Part shown: positions 28,213 through 36,631 of the stretch, in pieces
How positions within the stretch are numbered: the first letter of the stretch is position 1
Layout of the letters: every line of letters starts with the position of its first letter
DNA from: Streptomyces neyagawaensis
GTDB lineage: Bacteria; Actinomycetota; Actinomycetes; Streptomycetales; Streptomycetaceae
Assembly (NCBI RefSeq): GCF_023516595.1
Contig: NZ_JAMGBG010000053.1
Coordinates: forward strand, 1-64,000
Direction: 5' to 3'
DNA length: 64,000 nt
The notes under the pieces: generated by a model
Told to the model about the DNA's origin: nothing
What the model saw: only the letters and a program-made list of their open reading frames with translations
Databases searched by the model: none
Translations under genes and position numbers: made by a program

Positions 28213-29111
28213 CCTCGACGGTCCAGAAGACCCCCGCGGTCGAGCAGGGGTCCCGGAAGGCGTCGCGGGTGGGCCGCCCGCACGCCGTCTGGGCCCTGCC
28301 CGCCGTGCTCTTCTTCACCTTCTTCGCCGTCGTGCCGATGGGCCTCGCGCTCTATCTGTCCTTCACCAGCTGGGACGGCCTCGGCGACCCCCGGCCGGTG
28401 GGCCTCGACAACTGGAAGAAGCTGCTCGACGACCCCCGCCTCACCCAGTCGCTGACGCTGACGGTGGTGCTGACCGTGGCCAGCTGGGCGTTCCAGACGG
28501 TCGTGGCGCTGCTGCTCGGCGTGTGGGCGGCGGGACGGCAGCGCAACCGGGCGGTGCTGTCCGCGATCTTCTTCGTGCCGTTCCTGCTGTCGTCCACGGC
28601 CATCGCGATCCTGTTCTACGCGCTGCTCGACCCGAACTTCGGCATCATCCAGGCGGACACCCTGGGCTCGCAGAGCGGCGCGTTCCTCGCGATCGTCTTC
28701 GTCGGCGGCTGGCAGTTCATGCCGTTCCACACACTGATCTACCAGGGCGGCGCCCGGCAGATCCCCGAGGTCCTCTACCAGGCCGCCGCGATCGACGGCG
28801 CCGGCCGCTACCGCCAGTTCTTCTCGATCACGCTGCCGCAGCTGCGGCACACGATCACCACGTCCACGGTCCTGATCGTCGTCGGCTCGCTGACGTACTT
28901 CGAGACGGTCCTCATCCTCACCAAGGGCGGCCCGGGCACGGACACCGCGGTCCTGCCGTACCTGATGTACGAGGCGGGCTTCAAGCAGTACGACTTCGGC
29001 TACGCGAGCGCCATCGCGACAACCCTGGTCGTCGCCGCGACGGGCCTCTCGCTCGTCCTCGTGCGGCTGACCGGGTTCGGCTCCATGCGCAGCACCCGCG
29101 AAGGGATGTGA
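28209..29111 (+). CDS. bxlF: ABC sugar transporter permease (MalF type)
   Basis: 300 residues, about six membrane helices ([44 protein letters not shown]). The EAA loop ([22 protein letters not shown]) docks to the ATPase. GTG start overlaps the upstream stop. No ATPase gene is in the operon, so a shared MsiK-type ATPase encoded elsewhere is expected, as for other Streptomyces sugar importers. Confidence 0.9.
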   Translation: MTSTVQKTPAVEQGSRKASRVGRPHAVWALPAVLFFTFFAVVPMGLALYLSFTSWDGLGDPRPVGLDNWKKLLDDPRLTQSLTLTVVLTVASWAFQTVVALLLGVWAAGRQRNRAVLSAIFFVPFLLSSTAIAILFYALLDPNFGIIQADTLGSQSGAFLAIVFVGGWQFMPFHTLIYQGGARQIPEVLYQAAAIDGAGRYRQFFSITLPQLRHTITTSTVLIVVGSLTYFETVLILTKGGPGTDTAVLPYLMYEAGFKQYDFGYASAIATTLVVAATGLSLVLVRLTGFGSMRSTREGM

Positions 29112-29115
29112 CGGC

Positions 29116-30021
29116 ATGTCACACGACACGTTGGCGCGCCCCGCGAAGACCCGGCGGCCGGACGGGGGAGAACCGCCGACGGCCGCCCGGCGACGGCGCC
29201 ACTGGACGCGGCGGGCCAACCCCGTCGCGGGCCTCGGCGCGTTCGTCTGGCTGGTCATCGTCCTGATCCCGATCTACGCGATGCTGTCGGCCTCCCTCAC
29301 GAGCGCGGACAAGGCCCTGACGGGCAATCCGCTCAAGCCGCCCACGGACCCGACGCTCGACAACTACAACACCGTCCTCAGCAGCGGCTTCGGCCATCTG
29401 CTGACCAACACGGCGATCGTCGCCGTGGCGGTCGTCGGTATCGTCCTCGCCCTGTCCGTCCCGCTCGCGTACGTGGCCGTCCGCACCCGGAACCGCTGGT
29501 CGAACGCCGCGTTCCGGCTGTTCCTCCTCGGCGTGGCGATCCCGGCCCAGGCGGTCGTCGTCCCGCTGTACCTGCTGATCGCGAAGCTCGATCTGTACGA
29601 CACCCTCCTCGCGGTCATCCTGCCGACGGCGGCCTTCGCGATGCCGGTGTCCGTGCTGGTGCTGGTCGGCAGCCTGCGGGACGTCTCGGAGGACCTGTAC
29701 GAGGCGATGGCCCTGGACGGCGCCTCACCCTCACGGATGCTCTTCCAGCTGACGATCCCGCTGGCGAAGGGCGGCATCAGCACCGTGGTGATCTACTCGG
29801 CGCTCCAGGCGTGGAACGGTTTCCTGTTCCCGCTGATCTTCACCCAGTCCGACGGGCCGCGGGTCCTCACCCTCGGCCTCTTCAACTTCGTCAGCCAGTT
29901 CGGCGTCAACATCCCCGCCGTGCTCGCCTCGGTCGTCCTCTCCGGCATCCCGATCTTCGCCGTCTACCTGGTGGCGCGACGGGCCCTGGTGGGCGGGCTG
30001 ATGGGCGTGGGCGGCAAGTGA
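29116..30021 (+). CDS. bxlG: ABC sugar transporter permease (MalG type)
   Basis: 301 residues with six predicted membrane helices (VWLVIVLIPIYAMLSASLTS, IVAVAVVGIVLALSVPLAYV and others). The EAA loop YEAMALDGASPSRMLFQLTIPL is present, and the protein ends in the usual short cytoplasmic tail. Starts 4 nt after the bxlF stop, so translation is coupled. Pairs with BxlF to form the channel. Confidence 0.9.
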   Translation: MSHDTLARPAKTRRPDGGEPPTAARRRRHWTRRANPVAGLGAFVWLVIVLIPIYAMLSASLTSADKALTGNPLKPPTDPTLDNYNTVLSSGFGHLLTNTAIVAVAVVGIVLALSVPLAYVAVRTRNRWSNAAFRLFLLGVAIPAQAVVVPLYLLIAKLDLYDTLLAVILPTAAFAMPVSVLVLVGSLRDVSEDLYEAMALDGASPSRMLFQLTIPLAKGGISTVVIYSALQAWNGFLFPLIFTQSDGPRVLTLGLFNFVSQFGVNIPAVLASVVLSGIPIFAVYLVARRALVGGLMGVGGK

Positions 30022-30117
30022 GCGCGCCCACCGCCCCCGAACCCCTCCCGCTCCGTGAGCACCCCCGCTCGAACCCTTTCCGCACCCCTGAAACTCACCA
30101 CCACCGACAGGAGTTTC

Positions 30118-32439
30118 ATGACCACCCCTTGGCGTGACCGCGCCCTGCCCGCCGCCGAGCGGGTCGAGGACCTGCTGTCCCGGATGACCCTCGAAGAGAA
30201 GACCGCGCAGTTGTACGGCGTGTGGGTGAAGAACGACGCGAACGGCGAGGACATCGCCCCCGACGAGGCGGGCATGACGGAGGCGTTCGACTTCGACGAG
30301 CTGATCACCCGGGGTCTCGGCCAGCTCACCCGTGTCTTCGGCACGGCGCCCCTCGACCCCGAGGAGGGCGCGCGGGTCCTGGCCCGTTTCCAGCGCCGCA
30401 TCATGGCCGCGAGCCGTTTCGGCATCCCGGCCGTCGCCCACGAGGAGTGCCTGGCCGGCTTCACGAGCTGGCGGGCGACGGCGTACCCGGTGCCCCTCGC
30501 CTGGGGCGCGACCTTCGACCCGCCCCTGGTCGAGGAGATGGCCCGGAGCATCGGCCGGGACATGGCGTCGGTCGGCGTCCACCAGGGCCTGTCCCCCGTT
30601 CTCGACGTCGTCCGCGACCCGCGCTGGGGACGGGTCGAGGAGACCGTGGGCGAGGACCCGTACCTGGTCGGCACGATCGGCTCGGCGTACGTCCGGGGCC
30701 TGGAGTCCGCCGGGATCGTGGCCACCCTGAAGCACTTCGCCGGGTACGCGGCGTCCGTGGGCGCCCGCAACCACGCACCCGTACGCGCGGGCGTACGCGA
30801 GTTCGCGGACGTGGTCCTGCCGCCGTTCGAGATGGCGCTGCGGGAGGGCGGAGCCCGCTCGGTGATGGCGGCCTACACGGAGACCGACGGCATCCCCGTG
30901 TCGGCCGACCGGGCCCTGCTCACAGAACTCCTCCGCGGCGACTGGGGCTTCACCGGCACGGTCGTCTCCGACTACTTCGGCATCGGCTTCCTGGAGACCA
31001 ACCACCGCGTGGCGAACAGCCGAGCGGAGGCCGCGCACGCCGCGCTGGCCGCCGGGATCGACGTGGAACTCCCGAGCCTGCGCTGCTACGGCGAGCCCCT
31101 GATCGAGGCCGTGAAGGCGGGCGAGATCCCCGAGTCCCTGGTGGACGTCGCCGCCCGCCGGGTCCTGCTCCAGAAGTGCGAACTGGGCCTCCTGGACGAG
31201 GACTGGAGCCCCGAGCCCGCCACCGCGTCGGTCGACCTGGACCCGCCCCGCAACCGCGACCTGGCCCGCCGCCTGGCCGAGGAGTCGGTGGTGCTGCTGG
31301 ACAACCCCGACGCCGTCCTGCCGCTCGCCCCCGACCTCAGGATCGCCGTCGTCGGCCCCCGCGCCGACGACCCCCTCGCCATGCTGGGCTGCTACTCCTT
31401 CCCCTCCCACGTCCTGCCCGCCCACCCCGGCACCGCCCTCGGCATCGAGATCCCGACCGTCCTGGAGTCCCTGCGCACGGAACTCCCCGACGCGAAGATC
31501 ACGTACGCCGCCGGCAGCGCGGTCGACGGCGACGACACGGAAGGGTTCCCGGAGGCGGTCGCCCGCGCGTCCGAGGCCGACATCTGCGTGGCGGTCCTCG
31601 GCGACCGCGCGGGACTGTTCGGCCGGGGCACCTCCGGTGAGGGCTGCGACGCGGAGGACCTCCGGCTGCCCGGCGTCCAGGCGAAGCTGCTGGACGCGCT
31701 GGTCGCCACGGGCACACCGGTCGTGCTGGTCCTCCTCACCGGCCGCCCCTACGCGCTGGGCCGCTGGCACGGCGGGCTCGCGGCCTCCGTCCAGGCGTTC
31801 TTCCCCGGGGAGGAGGGCGGCCCGTCGGTGGCGGGAGTGCTGTCGGGCCGCATCTCCCCCTCCGGCCGCCTCCCGGTCAGCGTCCCGAACCGCCCCGGCG
31901 GCCAGCCGTGGACGTACCTCCAGCCGCCGATGGGCCTGTTCGGCGGCGCGAGCAACATCGACCCCACCCCGCTGTACCCGTTCGGGCACGGCCTCTCGTA
32001 CACGACGTTCGAGTGGACCGACTTCGAGGGCGGGGGTGACGGCGACCGGGTCCCGGAGATCGGCACGGACGGCGAGCACGACATCGCGGTGACCGTCCGC
32101 AACACCGGGGACCGCGCGGGCGCGGAGGTCGTACAGCTCTACCTCCACGACCCGGTGGCCACGGTGACCCGCCCCGACATCCGCCTGATCGCCTACCAGC
32201 GCGTCGAGTTGGCCCCCGGCGAGGCCCGCCGGGTGCGGTTCCGCTTCCACGCCGACGTGTCGTGCTTCGCCGACCGCACGGGGCGCCGCGTGGTGGAACC
32301 GGGCGAGCTGGAACTGCGTATGGCCGCGTCCAGCACGGACGTACGCCACGGGGTGCGCGTCGCGCTGACGGGCCCGGTACGCGAGGTGGGCCCGGACCGC
32401 CGCCTGCACTGCGAGACGGAGGTCCGGGAGGCCTTCTGA
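30118..32439 (+). CDS. bxlA: Glycoside hydrolase family 3, beta-xylosidase/beta-glucosidase
   Basis: 773 residues without a signal peptide, so cytoplasmic. The GH3 N-terminal barrel has KHFAGYAAS and the nucleophile Asp in TVVSDYFGIGF. The alpha/beta sandwich (ARRLAEESVVLLDN ... PFGHGLSYT) and a C-terminal fibronectin-III-like domain (VTVRNTGDRAGAEVVQLYL) follow. It would hydrolyse imported xylobiose to xylose; specificity versus cellobiose cannot be read from sequence. ATG 30118 with ACAGGAG 5 nt upstream. Last gene of the importer operon, 96 bp after bxlG. Confidence 0.88.
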   Translation: MTTPWRDRALPAAERVEDLLSRMTLEEKTAQLYGVWVKNDANGEDIAPDEAGMTEAFDFDELITRGLGQLTRVFGTAPLDPEEGARVLARFQRRIMAASRFGIPAVAHEECLAGFTSWRATAYPVPLAWGATFDPPLVEEMARSIGRDMASVGVHQGLSPVLDVVRDPRWGRVEETVGEDPYLVGTIGSAYVRGLESAGIVATLKHFAGYAASVGARNHAPVRAGVREFADVVLPPFEMALREGGARSVMAAYTETDGIPVSADRALLTELLRGDWGFTGTVVSDYFGIGFLETNHRVANSRAEAAHAALAAGIDVELPSLRCYGEPLIEAVKAGEIPESLVDVAARRVLLQKCELGLLDEDWSPEPATASVDLDPPRNRDLARRLAEESVVLLDNPDAVLPLAPDLRIAVVGPRADDPLAMLGCYSFPSHVLPAHPGTALGIEIPTVLESLRTELPDAKITYAAGSAVDGDDTEGFPEAVARASEADICVAVLGDRAGLFGRGTSGEGCDAEDLRLPGVQAKLLDALVATGTPVVLVLLTGRPYALGRWHGGLAASVQAFFPGEEGGPSVAGVLSGRISPSGRLPVSVPNRPGGQPWTYLQPPMGLFGGASNIDPTPLYPFGHGLSYTTFEWTDFEGGGDGDRVPEIGTDGEHDIAVTVRNTGDRAGAEVVQLYLHDPVATVTRPDIRLIAYQRVELAPGEARRVRFRFHADVSCFADRTGRRVVEPGELELRMAASSTDVRHGVRVALTGPVREVGPDRRLHCETEVREAF

Positions 32440-32444
32440 CGCGC

Positions 32445-32693
32445 TCAGTCCGCCTGGGCCGCCGCGAACGGAACGAAGGCGGCCCAGGCGGAGGGGTGGA
32501 GGCCGAGGGGGGTGCGGGTGGTGTCCTTGGAGTCACGGACGTGGATGGTGGCGGGGGTGGCGGCAACCTCGACGCAGCTGTCGGCCTGGGGGCTGCTGTA
32601 GGTCGACTTGCGCCAGTCCAGGGAGACTTCGACGCAGTCGTCGCCCTGCGGGCTGCTGTAGGTGCTCGTGAACCACGTGAGGTCGTTGCTCAT
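32445..32693 (-). CDS. DUF397 protein with internally duplicated motif
   Basis: 82 residues. Two tandem DUF397 cores are visible, WFTSTYSSPQGDDCVEV and WRKSTYSSPQADSCVEV, followed by HVRDSKD and LHPSAWAAFV. DUF397 proteins are the small partners of XRE/DUF5753 regulators in streptomycetes (the WhiJ/AbaA-type pairs). Translationally coupled to the regulator gene (4-bp ATGA overlap). Usual members carry one core, so the duplication is unusual. Confidence 0.88.
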   Translation of the reverse strand: MSNDLTWFTSTYSSPQGDDCVEVSLDWRKSTYSSPQADSCVEVAATPATIHVRDSKDTTRTPLGLHPSAWAAFVPFAAAQAD

Positions 32694-33541
32694 AGCGCTC
32701 CTCGGATGTGCCTGAGCAGGTCCTTGGAGTCACCCGGCGGGAGGGCCTGCGAACGCAGTGTCGCATACCGCTGGCCAAGGGTAACGACCTCTTTTACGTC
32801 CGCGATCAGCCGACCGTGCTGCTGGCCCTCGGCGTACGCGTACCGTCGGCCGTCCTCCGTTTCCAGGAGTTGCAGCGGCCCCGCCAGACAGGCGTGCGCC
32901 TCGAAGGCCATCGGCATGATCTGCACCTGCACGTTCCGCGTCTCCGCGCAGGCGAGTACGTGGGCCAGCGCGTCGCTCATGACCGCCGGGCCGCCGAGCC
33001 GACTCCGCAGCACCGCCTCGTCGATGATGAAGCTGAACGACGTGGCGGGGCGCTCACGCAGAAGCTGCTGCCGCTGCACGCGCGCGCGTACCTGCGTCTC
33101 CAACTCCTCCTCGTCGACCAGCGGGATGTTGTTGGCGAAAGCGGCCCGCACGTATGCCTCCGACTGCAACAGCCCCGGCAGGATGCGGCACTCATAGGTG
33201 TCAAGGCTCACCGCCTCCCGCTCAAGCCTCGCCCACGTTCTGAACCAAGCCGCCAGACCCGGCTGTCGGCTCATGTGTCTGAACGCCCCCCGCACCGCCC
33301 CCGTCGCTCCCGTCGCCCCCTCCGCCAGCTCCACGAACCGCTGGTCCGCCAACCGGCGCCCCAACTCGATCGAAGCCACCGAGTGCTTGGACAGATGGAC
33401 GCGCGTCCCGAACTCCTCCCGGCTCAACCCGGCGTGCTCCCGCAGCGCCTGCACCACCGCACCGAACGCCTTCATGCTGTCCGACGACTCGGGCTCACCA
33501 CCCGGCCCCTGTGACGCCCACTCAACACCGTGCACCATCAA
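32690..33541 (-). CDS. XRE-family regulator with DUF5753 domain
   Basis: 283 residues. The N-terminal helix-turn-helix (AGLSREEFGTRVHLSKHSVA) precedes the DUF5753 sensor domain (EREAVSLDTYECRILPGLLQ, PATSFSFIIDEAVLRSRLGG, VQIMPMAFEAHACLAGPLQL). These proteins pair with a DUF397 partner and affect development or antibiotic production in some cases; the target here is unknown. The start is probably ATG 33541 or 33538. Encoded directly upstream of its partner. Confidence 0.88.
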   Translation of the reverse strand: MMVHGVEWASQGPGGEPESSDSMKAFGAVVQALREHAGLSREEFGTRVHLSKHSVASIELGRRLADQRFVELAEGATGATGAVRGAFRHMSRQPGLAAWFRTWARLEREAVSLDTYECRILPGLLQSEAYVRAAFANNIPLVDEEELETQVRARVQRQQLLRERPATSFSFIIDEAVLRSRLGGPAVMSDALAHVLACAETRNVQVQIMPMAFEAHACLAGPLQLLETEDGRRYAYAEGQQHGRLIADVKEVVTLGQRYATLRSQALPPGDSKDLLRHIRGAL

Positions 33542-33626
33542 CCCAGCGTGACCGGACGATCACCGTACTGTCCATCGAACGCCACGTACTCTCCTCCCAG
33601 TACGCGCGTACGTGAACGGAGTGGCG

Positions 33627-34340
33627 ATGAGCGAGCAGGACAGCGGCGGCATAGCGCGGGAGTACCGCAGGACCCGGCGCATGCCACCCCAGGCGGCCCT
33701 GACGATGATCGCCGCCGCACTGGTCGGCACCGTCTCCGTGCTGTCGATGACGGTGTCCTCCCGCGAGTCGGCCTGGAACGGCTTCGCCCTCGCGACCTGG
33801 ACGGTCGTCGTCGCCCGGACCGCGCTTGAGCAGTGGCGGGCGCGGACGTCCGTCACCGCCGACGGCGTCACCGTACGCGGAGCGCTGCGCACCCGTACCT
33901 GGCCCTGGTCCGACGTGTACGGCCTCCGCGTCGAGGACAACAGGCACGGCTTCCCTCGCTGGTCGGGGTATCTGTACGCCGTTGACGGGCGCCGGGCCCG
34001 CCTCCCGCAGATCGACGAGTACCAGCTGGCCGACCCGATCGCCGAGGTCGCCGACCTGTACGCCACCGCCGTAGGGCTCGGGCTCATGTCGCCGGAGGCG
34101 CGGCCCGACGTGGAGGCGCGGATCGAGCGCGGGGCGCGGCGGCGCAAGGCGTGGCAGCGGTCGGCCATCACCGTCGTGGTGGTCGCGGCCGTCATGTTCG
34201 TCCTCGACAGCTGGCTCCTCTTCACCGACCGGCCGTCAAACACGTTCCTGCTGGTCCTGTGCGTCCCGCTGCTCTGCCTCCCGCTCGCCTTCCTCGTCCT
34301 GGACCGCGTCGGCGAGGCACGGGCCGCCCGCGCCTCGTGA
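33627..34340 (+). CDS. PH-like-domain membrane protein
   Basis: 237 residues. Two N-terminal membrane helices (ALTMIAAALVGTVSVLSM, GFALATWTVVVARTAL) are followed by a small PH-like beta domain (VTADGVTVRGALRTRTWPWSDVYGLRVED, RLPQIDEYQL) and two C-terminal helices (ITVVVVAAVMFVLDSWLLF, FLLVLCVPLLCLPLAFLVL). Function unknown. ATG 33627 has GGAGTGG 5 nt upstream. Confidence 0.75.
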   Translation: MSEQDSGGIAREYRRTRRMPPQAALTMIAAALVGTVSVLSMTVSSRESAWNGFALATWTVVVARTALEQWRARTSVTADGVTVRGALRTRTWPWSDVYGLRVEDNRHGFPRWSGYLYAVDGRRARLPQIDEYQLADPIAEVADLYATAVGLGLMSPEARPDVEARIERGARRRKAWQRSAITVVVVAAVMFVLDSWLLFTDRPSNTFLLVLCVPLLCLPLAFLVLDRVGEARAARAS

Positions 34341-34397
34341 CACCGGATCCTCAGTCCTCGTCCTCCTCATCGGGCAGCTCGAACACGAAGTACACGC

Positions 34398-35053
34398 TCA
34401 GACACAGCGGCTCGTCCTCTCCTTAGAGGTGGTCCCACGACACGTCGGTGACGAGATGTGCCACCGGTCCGCGACGTGAATCACGTCCGGGGCGCCGAGT
34501 CGTCCGGCCTCGGCGTATGCGGTGGCCCTGTCACGACAGATCACCTCGACGCCGGGATGGTCGGCGAGCCAGGCGGCCACCGTCGCCGTGGCCCGGTCGG
34601 GCAGCAGATCGATGGGACGGCGCGTGTCGACATCCAGCAGGATCGTGCCGTAGTTGTGTCCCTTGCGCAGGGCGAACTCATCCACCCCGAGCACCCGCGG
34701 CGTGTGCACTTTGGCTCCGACAGACGGCGTATCAGCCGCAGGAGCGTCGACCGGCTCGCCCGGACCGCGAGCGTGTTCGCCAAGCGGACCCCCGGCCCGG
34801 CCGGCCGGCGCCACCCCCACCTGTTGCAGCACCTTCTGCAGCCCGGTGCTTCGCCTCCCGTGCCGGAGCGTGAGTCCGTCGACCTGCTCGACGAACACGG
34901 CCCGCCGGCAGGCGCGGTCACGACAGCGGAACCGCCGGACCTGTCACATGCACGGGCCCGCACTGCCACCAACTCGCCGTCGGCCACTGCGTTTTCGATC
35001 ATTACGCCATCGACCTGGTGGAACCACAGGCCCTGGAGGAACGCATCACCCAC
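34398..35053 (-). pseudogene. Degenerate ISL3-family transposase
   Basis: Fragments in different minus frames add up to part of an ISL3 transposase. One frame from 35053 gives an upstream piece (GLWFHQVDGVMIENAVADGE). Another frame gives [14 protein letters not shown], then [21 protein letters not shown] (catalytic-domain start), [40 protein letters not shown] and VIHVADRWH, after which it is cut off. Frameshifts and the missing C-terminal third mean it cannot be active. I found no terminal inverted repeats. Confidence 0.8.
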
Positions 35054-35116
35054 GGCCGTTCATGATCGCGCTTGTGGTGACCCTCCGTGGCCCCGGCACG
35101 CCCCGACCTGTGGGCT

Positions 35117-35145
35117 TTGACAGGTTCGCGATCTGTGCTCCATCA
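35117..35145 (+). promoter_or_regulatory. Putative promoter of the GntR-ABC operon
   Basis: TTGACA (35117-35122) is a perfect -35 hexamer; CATCAT-like sequence 17-18 nt downstream is a weak -10. Transcription would start inside or just before the palindrome at 35151-35168. Confidence 0.45.
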
Positions 35146-35150
35146 TCAAA

Positions 35151-35168
35151 TCACTAGTCGACTAGTGA
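35151..35168. promoter_or_regulatory. 18-bp palindromic operator at the gntR start
   Basis: TCACTAGTCGACTAGTGA is a perfect palindrome ending one base before the ATG of the GntR gene. It occupies the place where a ribosome site would be. Autoregulation by the GntR protein is the likeliest reading. Confidence 0.7.
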
Positions 35169-35169
35169 A

Positions 35170-35634
35170 ATGGTGGTGAAGGGGTTGGAGTTCCGCATCG
35201 ACAGGCGGAGCGGGGTCGCCGCCTATCAGCAGATCGTTCAGCAGACCAAGCAGGCGCTGCGGCTCGGCGTACTCGGGCCCGGCGACCAGTTGCCCACGGC
35301 CAAGTCGGTGGCGCAGACCTCCGCGGTCAACCCCAACACCACGCTCAAGGCGTACCGCGAGCTGGAGCGGGAGGGGCTGGTGGAAGCGCGGCCGGGGCTG
35401 GGGACGTTCGTGCGTCAGTCGCTGGCCCGTCCGCAGGCGCCGGTGGATTCGCTGCTGCGCGGCGAGTTGGAGAGCTGGATGGACCGGGCCCGCGAGGCGG
35501 GTCTTGAACAGGACGACGTGACCGCTCTGGTCACGTCGGTGATGGAGGAGCGGTACGCCGGGACCGGGCCTGCCGCCGACCACGCGGGACCGACGGGCCC
35601 AGTGGAACCAGCTGGACCGCAGCACCAGCAATAA
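35170..35634 (+). CDS. GntR-family (YtrA subfamily) regulator
   Basis: 154 residues. The winged HTH (YQQIVQQTKQALRLGVLGPG, LPTAKSVAQTSAVNPNTTLKAYRELEREGLV) is followed by a short helical tail typical of YtrA regulators, which control their own ABC exporter operons. ATG 35170 follows the palindrome directly, so the mRNA is probably leaderless or nearly so. The C-terminus (TGPVEPAGPQHQQ) ends in an 18-bp unit that is duplicated downstream. Confidence 0.88.
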   Translation: MVVKGLEFRIDRRSGVAAYQQIVQQTKQALRLGVLGPGDQLPTAKSVAQTSAVNPNTTLKAYRELEREGLVEARPGLGTFVRQSLARPQAPVDSLLRGELESWMDRAREAGLEQDDVTALVTSVMEERYAGTGPAADHAGPTGPVEPAGPQHQQ

Positions 35635-35652
35635 CCGCAGCACCAGCAATAA
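35617..35652. repeat. 2 x 18-bp perfect repeat across the gntR stop codon
   Basis: CCGCAGCACCAGCAATAA occurs at 35617-35634 and 35635-35652 without mismatch. Each copy ends in TAA, in frame, so a second stop lies 18 nt behind the first. Confidence 0.95.
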
Positions 35653-35683
35653 CCACAGGAACGACGGGGACAAGGGGACACGC

Positions 35684-36631
35684 ATGATGAGTTACGAAAC
35701 GGGCTACGGGGGCCCGGCCGAAACGTCCGCGATAGAAGCCCGCGGGGTGGGCCGGAAGTACCGCCGTGGCTGGGCGCTGCGGGACTGCTCCTTCCGGCTG
35801 CCGGCCGGGCGGATCTGCGGTCTGGTGGGTCCCAACGGGGCCGGCAAGACCACGCTGATGGCCATCGCCGCCAACCTGCTGGCGCCGACCACCGGCACCC
35901 TGCGCGTGTTCGGCGCGGCCCCGGAGTCGGCGGAGGCAACCCGGCGTACCGCGTTCCTCGCCCAGGAGAAACCCCTGTTCCGGCGCTTCACCGTCGCCGA
36001 GACCCTGCGGATGGGGCGGGAACTGAACCCCGGCTGGGACCAGCGGGCCGCCGAGGACATCGTCCGCGCGGGCAATGTGCCCCTCGACGCGAAGATCGGC
36101 ACCCTCTCCGGCGGCCAGCGCACCCGGGTGGCCTTCGCCGTCTCCTTCGGCAAGCGTCCCGACCTGCTGCTCCTCGACGAGCCGATGTCCGACCTCGACC
36201 CGCTGGTGCGCCACGAGCTGATGGGCACCCTGCTGGCCGAGGCGGCCGAGCGCGGCACCACCGTGCTGATGTCCACCCACATGCTCGCCGAGCTGGAGAA
36301 CACCTGCGACTACCTGCTGGTCATCGCGGGCGGCCGACTGCGTATGGCCGGTGAGGTCGACGAACTGCGCACCTCCCACGCCGTGCTGACCGGGGTCCAC
36401 TCCGACGGGCGGACGCCCCCGGAGCTGGCCTACCACACCGTGGTCGAGACCCGCACCAGCGGACGGCAGTTCACCTCACTGATACGCCCCGACGGGCCGG
36501 TCGCCGGCGGCCCCTGGGAGGCGAGCACCCCGAACCTGGAGGAGCTCCTGCTCGCCTATCTGCGCTCGCCCGAGGCCCCGCCGCTGATCAGTCCCAGTTC
36601 CTACGTCGCCCCGCAGGCGGTGGCGGCATGA
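35684..36631 (+). CDS. ABC transporter ATP-binding protein
   Basis: 315 residues. Walker A GPNGAGKTT, Q-loop AQEKPLF, signature LSGGQ, Walker B LLLLDEP and H-loop STHM are all present. A ~90-residue C-terminal extension follows. Likely drives an exporter with the ABC-2 permease encoded next (4-bp ATGA overlap); GntR controls both. Two adjacent ATGs (35684, 35687); AAGGGG lies upstream. Substrate unknown. Confidence 0.92.
   Translation: MMSYETGYGGPAETSAIEARGVGRKYRRGWALRDCSFRLPAGRICGLVGPNGAGKTTLMAIAANLLAPTTGTLRVFGAAPESAEATRRTAFLAQEKPLFRRFTVAETLRMGRELNPGWDQRAAEDIVRAGNVPLDAKIGTLSGGQRTRVAFAVSFGKRPDLLLLDEPMSDLDPLVRHELMGTLLAEAAERGTTVLMSTHMLAELENTCDYLLVIAGGRLRMAGEVDELRTSHAVLTGVHSDGRTPPELAYHTVVETRTSGRQFTSLIRPDGPVAGGPWEASTPNLEELLLAYLRSPEAPPLISPSSYVAPQAVAA

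Noticed and set aside
29731-32409. An 892-codon minus frame opposite the importer permease and GH3 genes
   Set aside because: Shadow of the real + genes; composition is dominated by V, G, R, D, as in antisense frames, with no recognised motif.
34341-35160. Terminal inverted repeats and target-site duplication for the ISL3 relic
   Set aside because: No pair of matching ends could be found on either side.
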